A stretch of 39,423 bases of DNA from JAYVJH01 sp043777595 (GCA_043777595.1 JAYWHT010000070.1:1-39423), one strand, 5' to 3'. Positions 31,201-39,423 are shown, counted from the stretch's first letter. Notes: generated from the sequence alone by a model not told the origin. Made by a program: numbers and translations.

Positions 31201-32976
31201 CTACCAACTACTATTTTGCTTAATATTTGGATTTTTGTCTATCTCGCCCTGCGGCAAAGGCCAGAGTAAGTGCTTGGCAGAGTTTTTGCGAAGCTCGTTG
31301 CGGCTACTAATTCTGAGCGATGTCGTGGCTGTATAATCTGGAATGTCGTTGATGTCTTGCACAGAGCCTTTTGGCCCAAACGACGGTGCATCGGGTGCTT
31401 TGTTGGCATCTTTGGCTGCACCCACAATAGCCGTATTCAGAACATCAAGACCAATACCCCAACGACGAATATCAAACAAACGCAAGCCTTCGACCCCAAA
31501 CTCTACTACACGCTCACGACGGACGATTTGGCGCAATTCAGTTGCCGAGGCCGCTGTTGTGTTTGGCTGGCCTGACCTGCGACGTATGGCATTGATGCCC
31601 TCGGTAACAGTTGCGTCTATTGTACCGAGTTCGATTTTTGCTTCGGCGTTCATCAATAATATATCTGCATAGCGCATCAAAATAAACGGTGTTTTGAGTT
31701 CCCAGGCATATTGGTCGGGGTCGTTGTATTTACGCCAAACATAACCCACGCCACCCACTGCACCCGTAGCACCAAACTGCCAAACACCGTTTGACGATGT
31801 TACAAAGTCGGGATTACCAGCGATAACGTCATATCTTTGTGTATTCCAGTTGTATCTAATAATTTGGTCGGAATGAATGTTAAATATAAACCGCTGATTT
31901 GGGTTTTGGTATGGCAATGCCGCTGTTTTGCTCATGCGTACCTCAATGGTATCGTTGGGCATATAGAGCGTCCAGCGCAAGCGTCTATCACGGTTTTTGC
32001 TTGGGTTTTTGGGGTCATATAGCGGCGATTGGTCTATTCGTTTGCCATCTATACACTCAAACCTATCGACCATTGCCTGAGTCGGAAAGTTATTACTTTG
32101 CGCTCCCAGCGTCTGGCGTGGTGTATAGCCTACTACCTGCCAGTTTGCTATATTTGGGTTGTCGGTAGGGTACATCATAGTCATAATCACCTCTCTGCCA
32201 GCATTGGCGTTTTGCCCTGCCAACGTAAACAAGTTTTGGTAGCTTGGGTTGAGGCCATAAGCGGCACTTTTGATAATAGTCGATGTAGCTTCTTCGGCTG
32301 TTTTCCAGTCTTTGATGAGCAACGCCAATTTGGCTTTTACACCATAAGCAAAACCTTTGCTGGCACGGCCACGCTCGGCAGGGGCAAAATCGAGAGCAGT
32401 ATATGCTTCGTCTAAGTCTTTGTTGAGCGAGGCTACTACTTGTGCAACAGGTGTACGGGTCTGGGTTTCGTATTCAGAAACTTCTAATGGTTTGGTCAGA
32501 AAAATAGGGTCGCCATACCACGTCATCAAGTTCAAATAAGCCCATGCACGCAGTGTGAGTGCTTCGGCACGCATTTTGGCAAACGATGCTTTGGGCGTAG
32601 CTGCCTCGCCACGTTTCATACCTTCGAGCAAATCATTAGAGCGGGCTATCACTCGGTAGCACTGTCCCCAAGAGTTGTCAGACCAAGCATTGCCTGGTAT
32701 AAACGGGCCATTGTCGCCCTGTGCAATCAACGACTCGGGGTCGGTTTTACGAGAAATAACAAGGTCGGTAGTACCCTCAATACGTTTCAGATCAGGTACG
32801 TTACCAGCACGGCTCCAAAAGTTAGCACTATATACACCCGTTAGCCCAAGTCTAATCTCGGCTTCATTGGCATAAAAAGTAGCACTCGACGGTGAGTCTA
32901 ATGGCTGACGGTCTAAGAAATCGGTACAACCGAAGGCCGTCAGTGTTAAAAGGGTAATTAGGATTTTATTTTTCAT
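31201..32976 (-). CDS. SusD/RagB-family outer-membrane nutrient-binding lipoprotein
   Basis: 591 residues. A lipoprotein signal (TLTAFGCTDFLD) is followed by the SusD start LDRQPLDSPSSATFYANEAE. The TPR-like helices include MRAEALTLRAWAYLNLMTWYGDPIFLTK, and near the C-terminus come FILMRYADILLMNAEAKIELG, INAIRRRSG, RRERVVEFGVEGLRLFDIRRWG and HLLWPLPQGEIDKNPNIKQN, all standard for the family. It caps the SusC transporter on the cell surface. Its susC is upstream at 33781-36810, but a transposase and repeat arrays (about 800 bases) separate the two. Confidence 0.96.
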   Translation of the reverse strand: MKNKILITLLTLTAFGCTDFLDRQPLDSPSSATFYANEAEIRLGLTGVYSANFWSRAGNVPDLKRIEGTTDLVISRKTDPESLIAQGDNGPFIPGNAWSDNSWGQCYRVIARSNDLLEGMKRGEAATPKASFAKMRAEALTLRAWAYLNLMTWYGDPIFLTKPLEVSEYETQTRTPVAQVVASLNKDLDEAYTALDFAPAERGRASKGFAYGVKAKLALLIKDWKTAEEATSTIIKSAAYGLNPSYQNLFTLAGQNANAGREVIMTMMYPTDNPNIANWQVVGYTPRQTLGAQSNNFPTQAMVDRFECIDGKRIDQSPLYDPKNPSKNRDRRLRWTLYMPNDTIEVRMSKTAALPYQNPNQRFIFNIHSDQIIRYNWNTQRYDVIAGNPDFVTSSNGVWQFGATGAVGGVGYVWRKYNDPDQYAWELKTPFILMRYADILLMNAEAKIELGTIDATVTEGINAIRRRSGQPNTTAASATELRQIVRRERVVEFGVEGLRLFDIRRWGIGLDVLNTAIVGAAKDANKAPDAPSFGPKGSVQDINDIPDYTATTSLRISSRNELRKNSAKHLLWPLPQGEIDKNPNIKQNSSW

Positions 32977-33048
32977 TTTTAAATTGATTATTTTATTTTA
33001 GATTTTTTTGCAAGCATATTGCCCTAAGGGGGCAAAAAATCAATCAAA

Positions 33049-33218
33049 AGCCCCATAGGGGCGACTTTGTTTACAGACGGTTTAATACCCACATTAGCCC
33101 CATGGGGGCGGCCTGTTTATAGAAAATATTTAATATTTCAATGATAGCCCCATGGGGGCGACCTGTTTATAAAAAATATTTAATATTTCAATAATAGCCC
33201 CATGGGGGCGACCTGTTT
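33049..33218. repeat. tandem palindromic repeats, susD side of the transposase
   Basis: Short palindromes of the type AGCCCC-ATG-GGGGC followed by a CCTGTTT foot occur at 33049-33072 (diverged), 33096-33118, 33146-33168 and 33196-33218. The last three are exactly 50 bases apart and even the spacers are nearly identical, so they form a true 50-bp tandem repeat. A further GCCC-TAA-GGGGGC palindrome lies at 33021-33033. Confidence 0.85.
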
Positions 33219-33233
33219 CTCAAATATTACCAA

Positions 33234-33695
33234 CTATTCATAAAATTCAAAAAGATATTTTTCATCATATTCAATCGCAAATTTGTCTAAAAATTCAAGA
33301 TACTCTTCTTTGAATGTTTTTGACTTGTGATGTTCTTCTTGATTGAGAATATACTTGACAACGTTATCTATCTGTGAATGTGAGTATGAAAATGCGCCGA
33401 AACCTTCTTGCCAATTAAACTTTGATTTTGTCCATTGTTTATCTGAAATCAGTCCCGATGATGCACTTTTAATATCTCTTATCAATTCAGAAATTGACAT
33501 ATCGGGTTTCAATCCAAAAAATATATGAATATGGTCTGGCATTGAATTGATTGCCAATAACTTGTGCTTTCGGTTCTGAACAATGCCCGTGATGTACTTG
33601 TGCAATTCTTCCTTACACCATTTTGGAATCATGTTTTGTCTTCCTTTTACCGTGAAAACTACTTGGATATATAATTGCGTATAGGTATTTGGCAT
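33234..33695 (-). CDS. REP-associated Y1 (HUH) transposase, IS200/IS605-like
   Basis: 153 residues with the HUH single-stranded DNA transposase fold: LYIQVVFTVKGRQNMI strand, the His-x-His pair HIH (55-57) in MPDHIHIFFG, and the catalytic tyrosine in VVKYILNQEEHHK (Tyr116). There is no TnpB gene. The start codon lies three bases from the first right-hand palindrome foot. It appears intact and could still act on the flanking repeats. Confidence 0.88.
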   Translation of the reverse strand: MPNTYTQLYIQVVFTVKGRQNMIPKWCKEELHKYITGIVQNRKHKLLAINSMPDHIHIFFGLKPDMSISELIRDIKSASSGLISDKQWTKSKFNWQEGFGAFSYSHSQIDNVVKYILNQEEHHKSKTFKEEYLEFLDKFAIEYDEKYLFEFYE

Positions 33696-33696
33696 T

Positions 33697-33782
33697 ACAA
33701 ACAGGTTACCCCTACGGGGCTTTTTGAATTGTTTTCATTGTCATTTCTACAAACAGGTTACCCCTCTGGGGCTTTTTGAATT
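33697..33782. repeat. two direct palindromic repeats, susC side of the transposase
   Basis: Two 34-base copies at 33697-33730 and 33749-33782 are identical except for two bases in the hairpin loop (CTACG versus CTCTG context). Each has the AAACAGGT foot, a CCCC/GGGG stem and a TTTTTGAATT tail. The second copy overlaps the first two bases of the complemented susC stop codon. Confidence 0.85.
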
Positions 33783-36700
33783 AGAATTTAATGTTTAGTC
33801 CCACCGTGTATGTTTTCATCAATGGATAAAACTGGGCGTTGTTATCGTTTATTTCAGGGTCAAATCCTTCCCAGAATTTGGTCATTGTAAATAAATTTTG
33901 ACCGCTTACATAAAAACGTGCAGAACCAATACCCAATTTTTTGACCATGTTTTGAGGTACTTTTACACCCAAATTAAGGTTTTTTAATCTCAAATAAGAA
34001 GAACTGATTACCCAAAACGATGAGTTGGTGCTGTTTACCCCGATTGTTGGTGTAAGACGTGGAAAACGTGCATTTGGGTTGTCGGCTCTCCAATAATCTT
34101 TGTGCATGTCTAATAGCGATGGAATAAAATCGCCTGCAAAAAACGGCCACGCACCTGTACCAGAGATATAATTGTCTTTTTTGCCTACACCTTGCAAAAA
34201 TGCGTTTAGGTCAAAAATGCCATAGCCAAAATTGAGATTGAAACTATACTCATAACGAGGGAAATTATTGCCAATCAACACACGGTCGTCGGCATTGACT
34301 TGGCCGTCGTTGTTAGTGTCTCGGTATTTAATATCGCCAGGATTTGGTGTAAAAAAGTGCTTAGGCGTGGCTGTAATATCTTCTTTTGATTGGAAGAAAC
34401 CATCTGCTTGATACCCAAAGTAAGAACGCAACGGCGAGCCAACTACTGAACGGTTAAGTCCTTCGTCCAGAAAAGGTGTGCCTGGCAGGTCAAGTATTTT
34501 GTTTACCACATCAGAAAGCGACGCTGTGCCGTCAAATTTGAGTTTGCCAAAATTCTTACGGTAGTTCAATGACATCTCCCAGCCACGGTTTTCCATGCTT
34601 CCTAAGTTCAAAAATGCTGGACTCAGACCCACATAAGTTGGTATTGGCTTACGGAAAAGCATATCTGTTACGGTTCTGACATAATAATCAAAAGTAAAAT
34701 TGAGACTACGCAATACCGTCAGGTCAAGACCAATATCTGTTTGCTTTGATTTTTCCCAAGTAATGTTTGCATTTGCGGCCTCTGTCAGTGAAAACCCTTG
34801 ATTGATAAGTGCGTTAAAATAATAGTCAGTACCCGAAGTGTAGTTGGCAGCAAATGGATAGCGATTGCCAATGTTTTCGTTACCTAATGAGCCTGTCGAA
34901 GCCCTGATTTTGCCAAACTGAATGATATTTGAAAGACCACTCATAAATTTTTCGTTGGTAAACACCCAACCCGCCGACACTGCTGGGAAGAATCCCCATT
35001 GCTTGTCTAAGGCACTCGAAAAGCGTGATGAGCCATCATAACGACCATTGACTTCGAGCAAATATTTATCAGCAAAAGCGTAGTTGATGCGGCTGTATGC
35101 ACCCGCCAACGACCCCTCAGATGCACCGCCTGAGTTATCACGGTTTGCACCACCGAGGTTTATGTAGGGGAGGGTTTCGTTTACATAGTCGGTGCGAGAT
35201 GCGCCCAAGCTACGGCTCGAAAATTCCTCTGTCTGAAAACCAACCATAGCCTTTATGTCGTGTAGCCCTTTGGTGAGTTGGTACGATGCCTGTGTCAAAA
35301 ATGTGTTGCGAACAATGGTCTGGTACGATTCGCTCAACGAGTTTGTGCCTGGGTACTTAGATACAAAATCATAGCTTTTCGTGGCTACGTTTGCCGTGTA
35401 GCTATCATAATTTGTCTGAAATCGCTTTGCATTTGGTAGCCCCATCTCGGTAGCATACGAAGCCTCTACTTCTACGCCTTTGAGCGGACTCCATATTAAG
35501 TTTACTTTACCCAAAAAATTAGGCGTTCTTTCAGTAAATAGTCCACTGGCTTCGGCTTGTCCCAATGGGTTTCGTCTGTTCGACTGGCCTGCATCACCAT
35601 ACATATTGTCGCCAAACTTAGCGGCGGCATTGGCTGGCAAACCAATGGCTTGCCGAATAATAAACTCTGGCGACGAACCCGCTGGCTCAATGCGTGTGCC
35701 TTGATTGAAAAACAAATTTGAAGTCAGTTTTAATTTATCACTTAGTTGAATCTGTGGATTGAGGCGAACATCCAAACGACTGTAACTGTTGTTGGGAATT
35801 AAACCTTGCTGATTGAGATATGACACCGAAGCAAAAATATTGGCTTTTTCGTTTCCAGCATCTATCGTTAGGTTGTGGTTTTGCATCACTCCGCTGTTTG
35901 TCAGTAGTAACTTTACCCAGTCGTTATCAAAAATCTCAAAGTTGTCAGGGGCATTTGTTTTGTAGCGGTCAATTAGCTCTTGTTTAAATATAAAAGCAGC
36001 AGGATTGCCCGTTTGTATTCGCTGTGCCTCGTTGCTGAGTTCCATGTGTTCGGTGCCTGTTACTTTTTTGGGAATATTAGTAGCTGACTGTTGCGTAACG
36101 AAGGCATTATAGTTTACCGTTACACCTTTTCCAGTACTACGTTTTGTTTTAATTAGCACAACACCATTAGAGGCTCGTGAGCCGTATATTGCTGTTGAAG
36201 CGGCATCTTTCAATACCGTCATGCTTTCGATGGCGTTGGGGTCGAGCAAGTCCATACTTGATACTACACCGTCCACTAACACCAACGGCCCTTGACCCGA
36301 GAAAATCGACCCTTGGCCACGGATTCTGATATTGGCACCGTCTGCGCCAGGCTTGCCCGACGACTGCCAAACCGAAACACCAGGCGCAAGCCCCTGCAAC
36401 AAAGTAGAGGTAGATGCTACTTGGCGGCGAGTAAGTTCTTCGGCCTTAAACTGCGATACTGACCCTGTGAGGTTGGCTTTTTTTTGTGTGCCATAACCAA
36501 CTACAACTACTTCGTTGAGCGTTCTATCGCTGGCTTTAAGCATTACTGCTAAGTTTTCGCCAGCCGTTATTTCTTTGGTCTCAAAACCAATACTCGACAC
36601 AACAAGCGTACTCCCTCTGGGTGCATTGAGCGTAAAGTTACCATCGGCATCTGTCGATGTACCTACCGTTGTACCCTTGACGGCTACATTTGCCCCCACC

Positions 36701-36810
36701 ACACCATCGTTGGTTTCGGAGTCTGTTACTTTACCCGACGTTTTTATATTTTGCGCCAGCGAGCATAGCCAAAATAACGAAAGACAAAGTGTTAGTAATT
36801 GTTTTTTCAT
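33781..36810 (-). CDS. SusC/RagA-family TonB-dependent outer-membrane transporter
   Basis: 1009 residues. It has a signal peptide (MKKQLLTLCLSLFWLCSLAQ), a carboxypeptidase-D regulatory-like domain at about 22-95 (GKVTDSETNDGVVGANVAVK) and a TonB-box-like NEVVVVGYGTQKK near 100. The plug follows (ANIRIRGQGSIFSGQGPLVLVDGV, KDAASTAIYGSRASNGVVLI), then a full barrel ending in an aromatic/basic strand, YTVGLNIKF. It imports oligosaccharides or peptides with its SusD partner and TonB energy. Complete and intact. Confidence 0.97.
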   Translation of the reverse strand: MKKQLLTLCLSLFWLCSLAQNIKTSGKVTDSETNDGVVGANVAVKGTTVGTSTDADGNFTLNAPRGSTLVVSSIGFETKEITAGENLAVMLKASDRTLNEVVVVGYGTQKKANLTGSVSQFKAEELTRRQVASTSTLLQGLAPGVSVWQSSGKPGADGANIRIRGQGSIFSGQGPLVLVDGVVSSMDLLDPNAIESMTVLKDAASTAIYGSRASNGVVLIKTKRSTGKGVTVNYNAFVTQQSATNIPKKVTGTEHMELSNEAQRIQTGNPAAFIFKQELIDRYKTNAPDNFEIFDNDWVKLLLTNSGVMQNHNLTIDAGNEKANIFASVSYLNQQGLIPNNSYSRLDVRLNPQIQLSDKLKLTSNLFFNQGTRIEPAGSSPEFIIRQAIGLPANAAAKFGDNMYGDAGQSNRRNPLGQAEASGLFTERTPNFLGKVNLIWSPLKGVEVEASYATEMGLPNAKRFQTNYDSYTANVATKSYDFVSKYPGTNSLSESYQTIVRNTFLTQASYQLTKGLHDIKAMVGFQTEEFSSRSLGASRTDYVNETLPYINLGGANRDNSGGASEGSLAGAYSRINYAFADKYLLEVNGRYDGSSRFSSALDKQWGFFPAVSAGWVFTNEKFMSGLSNIIQFGKIRASTGSLGNENIGNRYPFAANYTSGTDYYFNALINQGFSLTEAANANITWEKSKQTDIGLDLTVLRSLNFTFDYYVRTVTDMLFRKPIPTYVGLSPAFLNLGSMENRGWEMSLNYRKNFGKLKFDGTASLSDVVNKILDLPGTPFLDEGLNRSVVGSPLRSYFGYQADGFFQSKEDITATPKHFFTPNPGDIKYRDTNNDGQVNADDRVLIGNNFPRYEYSFNLNFGYGIFDLNAFLQGVGKKDNYISGTGAWPFFAGDFIPSLLDMHKDYWRADNPNARFPRLTPTIGVNSTNSSFWVISSSYLRLKNLNLGVKVPQNMVKKLGIGSARFYVSGQNLFTMTKFWEGFDPEINDNNAQFYPLMKTYTVGLNIKF

Positions 36811-36874
36811 AAATAATAAGGGGTTTGTTTAATTGAAACTTTTTTTGTTAAGAGAAATACACAAAGTATTTGTT

Positions 36875-36882
36875 CAAATATA
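36875..36882 (-). promoter_or_regulatory. candidate -7 box for susC
   Basis: On the minus strand this reads TATATTTG, fitting TAnnTTTG, about 65 bases upstream of the susC start. It lies in a 123-base divergent intergenic region shared with the GHL10-like gene. Confidence 0.4.
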
Positions 36883-36904
36883 ACTATTGTAACAATATAT
36901 TAAA

Positions 36905-36912
36905 TAATTTTG
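36905..36912 (+). promoter_or_regulatory. candidate -7 box for the GHL10-like gene
   Basis: TAATTTTG lies 21 bases before the start codon at 36934. A TTG at 36887-36889 is 15 bases upstream, shorter than ideal. Confidence 0.4.
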
Positions 36913-36933
36913 TTAGAATAATAAATAAAATCC

Positions 36934-38058
36934 ATGAAAAACAGCTTATTTCTAATCCTCATTTTGTTGGCATCTTGCGTCAAAACAACAGGTACCGTTG
37001 CTCCACCAACACCAGCCGTCAAAACAGATGCCGTGAGGGGAGTGTGGCTCACAAACGTAGCCAGCAATGCGCTTTATACCAAAGACAACCTCAAACAAGC
37101 CGTACAGTTTTGTGCAGAGCGGGGTATCAATCATATTTTTGTGGTAATGTGGAACAAAGGCTGGACACAATACCCAAGCGACATCATGGAAAAAACCTTC
37201 GGGCGAGCCATAGAAGAACGCCTCGAAGGCCGAGACCCTATGCGTGAACTACTCGACGAAGCCAAAAAATATGACATCAAAGTTTATGCTTGGTTTGAGT
37301 ATGGTTTTGCAGCCGAAAACAGTGGCCTTGGCGCACACATACTAACGAAGTACCCGAGTTGGGCGGCTCTGGGTGCAGACGGTAAAGTAGTGGTCAAAAA
37401 CGGATTTAAGTGGATGAACGCCTTAGACAAAAATGTGCAGGATTTTATGCTGTCGTTACTCAAAGAATGTGTGCAAAAATATCCTGACTTGACAGGTATT
37501 CAGGGCGATGACCGTCTGCCTGCATTGCCGTCCGAATGTGGGTATAACCAAAATGTGGTGGACTTATACAAATTTGAAAACAGCGGTGCTGTACCACCCA
37601 CCGACTCAAAAAATGTAGCATGGGTAGAGTGGCGGAGCAAAAAACTCAACGACTTCATGAAACGGCTTCACACAGACTTAAAACAACTTCGCCCAACGCT
37701 CAAAATAGCAATGGCCCCCAGTATTTTTCCTTTTGCCAAAACCGAATATTTACAAGACTGGCCAACGTGGGTAGAAAACGGCTGGGTTGATGTACTTTCG
37801 CCACAAATGTATAGGTATGACATAGCGGCATATCGCAACGAATTTGATAAAATAATTAACGACCAAATTTCTTTACAAAAACGTAATGTACTTGCCCCTG
37901 GGGTGTTGCTCAAAGTTGGCTCATACACACCGACACAGATTTTTTTACAGCAAATGATAGACGAAAACCGCAAAAGAGGTATCAAAGGTGAAGTTTTCTT
38001 TTTTTATGAAGGACTAAAAGACCAACCCGATTTTTTTGGTAAATACAAAGATTCTTGA
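36934..38058 (+). CDS. GHL10/DUF187-type glycoside hydrolase lipoprotein
   Basis: 374 residues with a lipoprotein signal (LFLILILLASCVKTT). The TIM-barrel domain begins VRGVWLTNVASNALY and continues with CAERGINHIFVVMWNKG, KVYAWFEYGF, GIQGDDRLPALP, IAMAPSIFPFA and VDVLSPQMYRYD. This is the pattern of the glycosyl hydrolase-like 10 family; E. coli DigH (YddW) of this family cuts peptide-free peptidoglycan strands. The conserved acidic residues in QGDDR are kept. It is flanked by two susC genes, so its substrate may be taken up by one of them. Confidence 0.85.
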   Translation: MKNSLFLILILLASCVKTTGTVAPPTPAVKTDAVRGVWLTNVASNALYTKDNLKQAVQFCAERGINHIFVVMWNKGWTQYPSDIMEKTFGRAIEERLEGRDPMRELLDEAKKYDIKVYAWFEYGFAAENSGLGAHILTKYPSWAALGADGKVVVKNGFKWMNALDKNVQDFMLSLLKECVQKYPDLTGIQGDDRLPALPSECGYNQNVVDLYKFENSGAVPPTDSKNVAWVEWRSKKLNDFMKRLHTDLKQLRPTLKIAMAPSIFPFAKTEYLQDWPTWVENGWVDVLSPQMYRYDIAAYRNEFDKIINDQISLQKRNVLAPGVLLKVGSYTPTQIFLQQMIDENRKRGIKGEVFFFYEGLKDQPDFFGKYKDS

Positions 38059-38142
38059 TACTTTAAGATAAAATAAATAGACAAAAGAAACATACAACCA
38101 AAAACTGAGTTACATGCAATAGCGGAAGTAAGTAAAAAACTA

Positions 38143-38150
38143 TATCTTTG
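38143..38150 (+). promoter_or_regulatory. candidate -7 box for the second susC
   Basis: TATCTTTG matches TAnnTTTG 40 bases before the start at 38191. No good -33 TTG was found in the rest of the 132-base gap, which otherwise shows nothing recognisable. Confidence 0.35.
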
Positions 38151-38190
38151 GTATTTTATGATTATAATTTAACCCCTTTATTATTGATTT

Positions 38191-39342
38191 ATGAAAAAAC
38201 AATTCTACCTACTTGTCCTGACACTGCTGGCTACGGCCAATGTCTGGGCGCAAAACCGCCTCACAGGGCGAATCACCGACAGCGGCAATGCCCTGCCCGG
38301 TGTGAGTGTATTGGTCAAAGGTACTAACACAGGTACAAACTCTGACTCAGACGGTAAGTTTAGTCTTAGTGTTCCGTCCAATGCCACTATTGTAGTCTCG
38401 TTTATTGGTTATAGTACCCAAGAGATAGCAGTTGGCAACCGTTCAAATATTGATATTTCGTTATTGCCCGACATCAAAACTCTCAACGAAGTAGTTGTAA
38501 CAGGTTATGGTGTTCAGTCAAAAAGAGATATAACTGGTGCAGTGTCTTCTATCGACTCAAAACAATTATTAAACGTACCTGCCGCTAACTTAGGCCAAGC
38601 CCTACAAGGCAAAGTAACGGGCGTAACAGTTGGCAACGACAACAGCCCTGGCGGTGGAGTGTCAGTTCGTATTCGTGGTTTTGGTACAATCAACGACAAC
38701 AGCCCACTGTATGTGATTGACGGTGTGCCAACAAAAGGAAACTTGGCAACATTGAACGTAAATGACATAGAGTCGATGCAAATTTTGAAAGATGCCTCAG
38801 CTTCTTCCATTTATGGTTCTCGGGCAGGAAATGGTGTTGTGATAATTACAACCAGAAAAGGCAAAGGCGGCAAGCCAACATTTACCTACGACTCGTACTA
38901 TGGCCAGCAGACCCCAGGTAGAACCTTGGATTTATTAAATTCTGACGAATACCTTAAGTTTTATTGGGAAGGTGTTACTCGCCGTTCAAACGAGAGCGCA
39001 TTAGTTGATGGTAAGCTACCCGCTACGCCAACGCTCCCCAATGTTGCATTTTTTGGCGGGCAAACTGCTACGCCCTCACTACCAGACTTTTATGTGCTAC
39101 CAGTTGGCCGTTTGATGGAAGGCGATGCCCGTGCCAATCCAGATCTGTACAACTACAATACTCGTTATTTGATAACAAAAGTAAATAAAGAGGGTACAAA
39201 TTGGCTAAAAGAAATTTTTAAATCTGCACCACTACAAAACCACCAGATTGGGGTAAGTGGTGCTACCGAAAATGCACGTTACGCCATCAGTGCCAACTAT
39301 TTTGACCAGAAAGGTATTATGCAATATAACGGATTGTGCTAG
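38191..39342 (+). pseudogene. SusC/RagA-family transporter, truncated by an insertion
   Basis: The first 383 codons of a SusC. They cover a signal peptide (MKKQFYLLVLTLLATANVWA), a regulatory-like domain (GRITDSGNALPGVSVLVKG), the TonB-box region NEVVVTGYGVQSKRD, the plug (VRIRGFGTINDNSPLYVIDG, KDASASSIYGSRAGNGVVII) and the start of the barrel. The family needs about 1000 residues. Here the protein ends abruptly in QYNGLC and TAG (39340-39342), where homologues continue through the barrel. The break coincides with the start of IS-like sequence. The remainder, if present, lies beyond the window. The fragment cannot make a transporter. Confidence 0.8.
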
Positions 39343-39371
39343 TAGAATTATTTTGAAAAAAGGGTAAAAAT

Positions 39372-39409
39372 GGTTATCTCAAGGTTGCAAAACCAAAATA
39401 GAGATAACC
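39372..39409 (+). promoter_or_regulatory. hairpin directly before the putative transposase start
   Basis: Arms 39372-39380 and 39401-39409 form a perfect 9-bp stem, with an inner GGTT/AACC stem (39383-39386 with 39391-39394). The right arm ends at the base before the ATG, so transcripts entering from susC would hide the translation start. This is a known way for IS elements to limit expression after insertion. Confidence 0.45.
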
Positions 39410-39423
39410 ATGAACCAGATAGT
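39410..39423 (+). CDS. start of a putative transposase, cut by window edge
   Basis: ATG 39410 reads MNQI followed by the first bases of a fifth codon at the window end. A similar beginning is seen in IS982-like transposases of Bacteroidota, but five codons cannot prove the family. Confidence 0.3.

Larger units (their letters stand above)
33021..33782. mobile_element. REP-type element: Y1 transposase gene with inverted palindrome arrays
   Basis: The transposase gene at 33234-33695 has on each side repeats with the same core, AAACAGGT-nn-CCCC-nnn-GGGGCT, in opposite orientation: read on the minus strand at the left and the plus strand at the right. This is the layout of REP-associated tyrosine transposases (RAYTs), where a conserved foot precedes each hairpin. 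The exact ends are uncertain. The right-hand repeat reaches the susC stop codon. Confidence 0.65.
39333..39423 (+). mobile_element. left end of a probable insertion sequence, cut by window edge
   Basis: From about 39333 the sequence stops reading as SusC. It becomes AT-rich and non-coding, contains a nested hairpin, and then has an ATG at 39410. Disruption of susC at this point suggests the terminal part of an IS. The exact boundary, terminal repeat and family cannot be fixed from this side alone. Confidence 0.55.

Noticed and set aside
33096..33218. Regularly spaced palindromes resembling a CRISPR array
   Set aside because: The spacers between the repeats are nearly identical to one another, and no cas genes are present, so this is a plain tandem repeat.
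1..39423. tRNA, rRNA or phage genes
   Set aside because: No tRNA-like cloverleaf, rRNA sequence or phage structural gene was recognised by eye, although a covariance-model scan could not be run.

Overview
The window looks like chromosome of a Bacteroidota bacterium, most likely order Cytophagales (Spirosomaceae-like). The reasons are the SusC/SusD outer-membrane pairs, the VCBS/ASPIC lipoprotein, the gene order DUF177-rpmF-plsX-fabH-efp-accB-accC, the TIGR03643/DUF2256 pair, and Bacteroidota-type promoter boxes (TAnnTTTG) before several genes. This assignment is an inference from gene content; no rRNA or tRNA gene was seen.

Layout. 1-4.7 kb: the end of an unknown gene, a chain of tiny membrane/secreted ORFs, a cluster of tandem hairpins, then a minus-strand run (TIGR03643 and DUF2256 proteins, fatty-acid desaturase, DUF5618-like protein, siroheme-synthesis dehydrogenase, GT2 glycosyltransferase). 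4.75-10.8 kb: a plus-strand housekeeping block for fatty-acid and phospholipid synthesis plus translation (yceD-like, rpmF, plsX, fabH, efp, accB, accC), with two small overlapping ORFs lodged between fabH and efp. 10.8-17.2 kb: a trypsin-like protease, two coiled-coil proteins (one membrane-bound), a membrane-anchored Ppx/GppA-like ASKHA protein and a GntP permease. Toxin-antitoxin cargo sits inside this set: an MNT antitoxin with a decayed HEPN partner, and an intact PIN pair. 17.2-21.3 kb: a giant VCBS/ASPIC lipoprotein carrying GC-rich palindromic inserts in frame, and a VF530-like gene. 21.4-24 kb: atpA-atpG on the minus strand, divergent from menA. 25-26.6 kb: a secreted TPR protein. 26.7-36.8 kb, minus strand: susC, a REP-type Y1 transposase flanked by palindrome arrays, susD, a lipoprotein, an ECF sigma factor, a membrane vWA-like protein, a Tat-exported aminotransferase and a two-CCG-domain Fe-S protein. 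36.9 kb to the end: a GHL10-like glycosidase lipoprotein and a second susC, broken after about 380 codons by what appears to be an insertion sequence running off the window.

How the genes fit together. The 4.8-10.8 kb block is a coherent growth-linked lipid and translation operon. The sigma factor and the overlapping membrane vWA protein form a probable envelope regulatory pair next to the susCD locus. The least-explained part is 10.8-15.8 kb, a possible envelope or stress module with no recognised name. The most striking sequence-level features are the palindromes. One family encodes Pro/Gly-rich peptides inside the VCBS lipoprotein, another flanks the REP-type transposase between susC and susD, and long perfect hairpins sit between atpA and atpG and at convergent gene ends.
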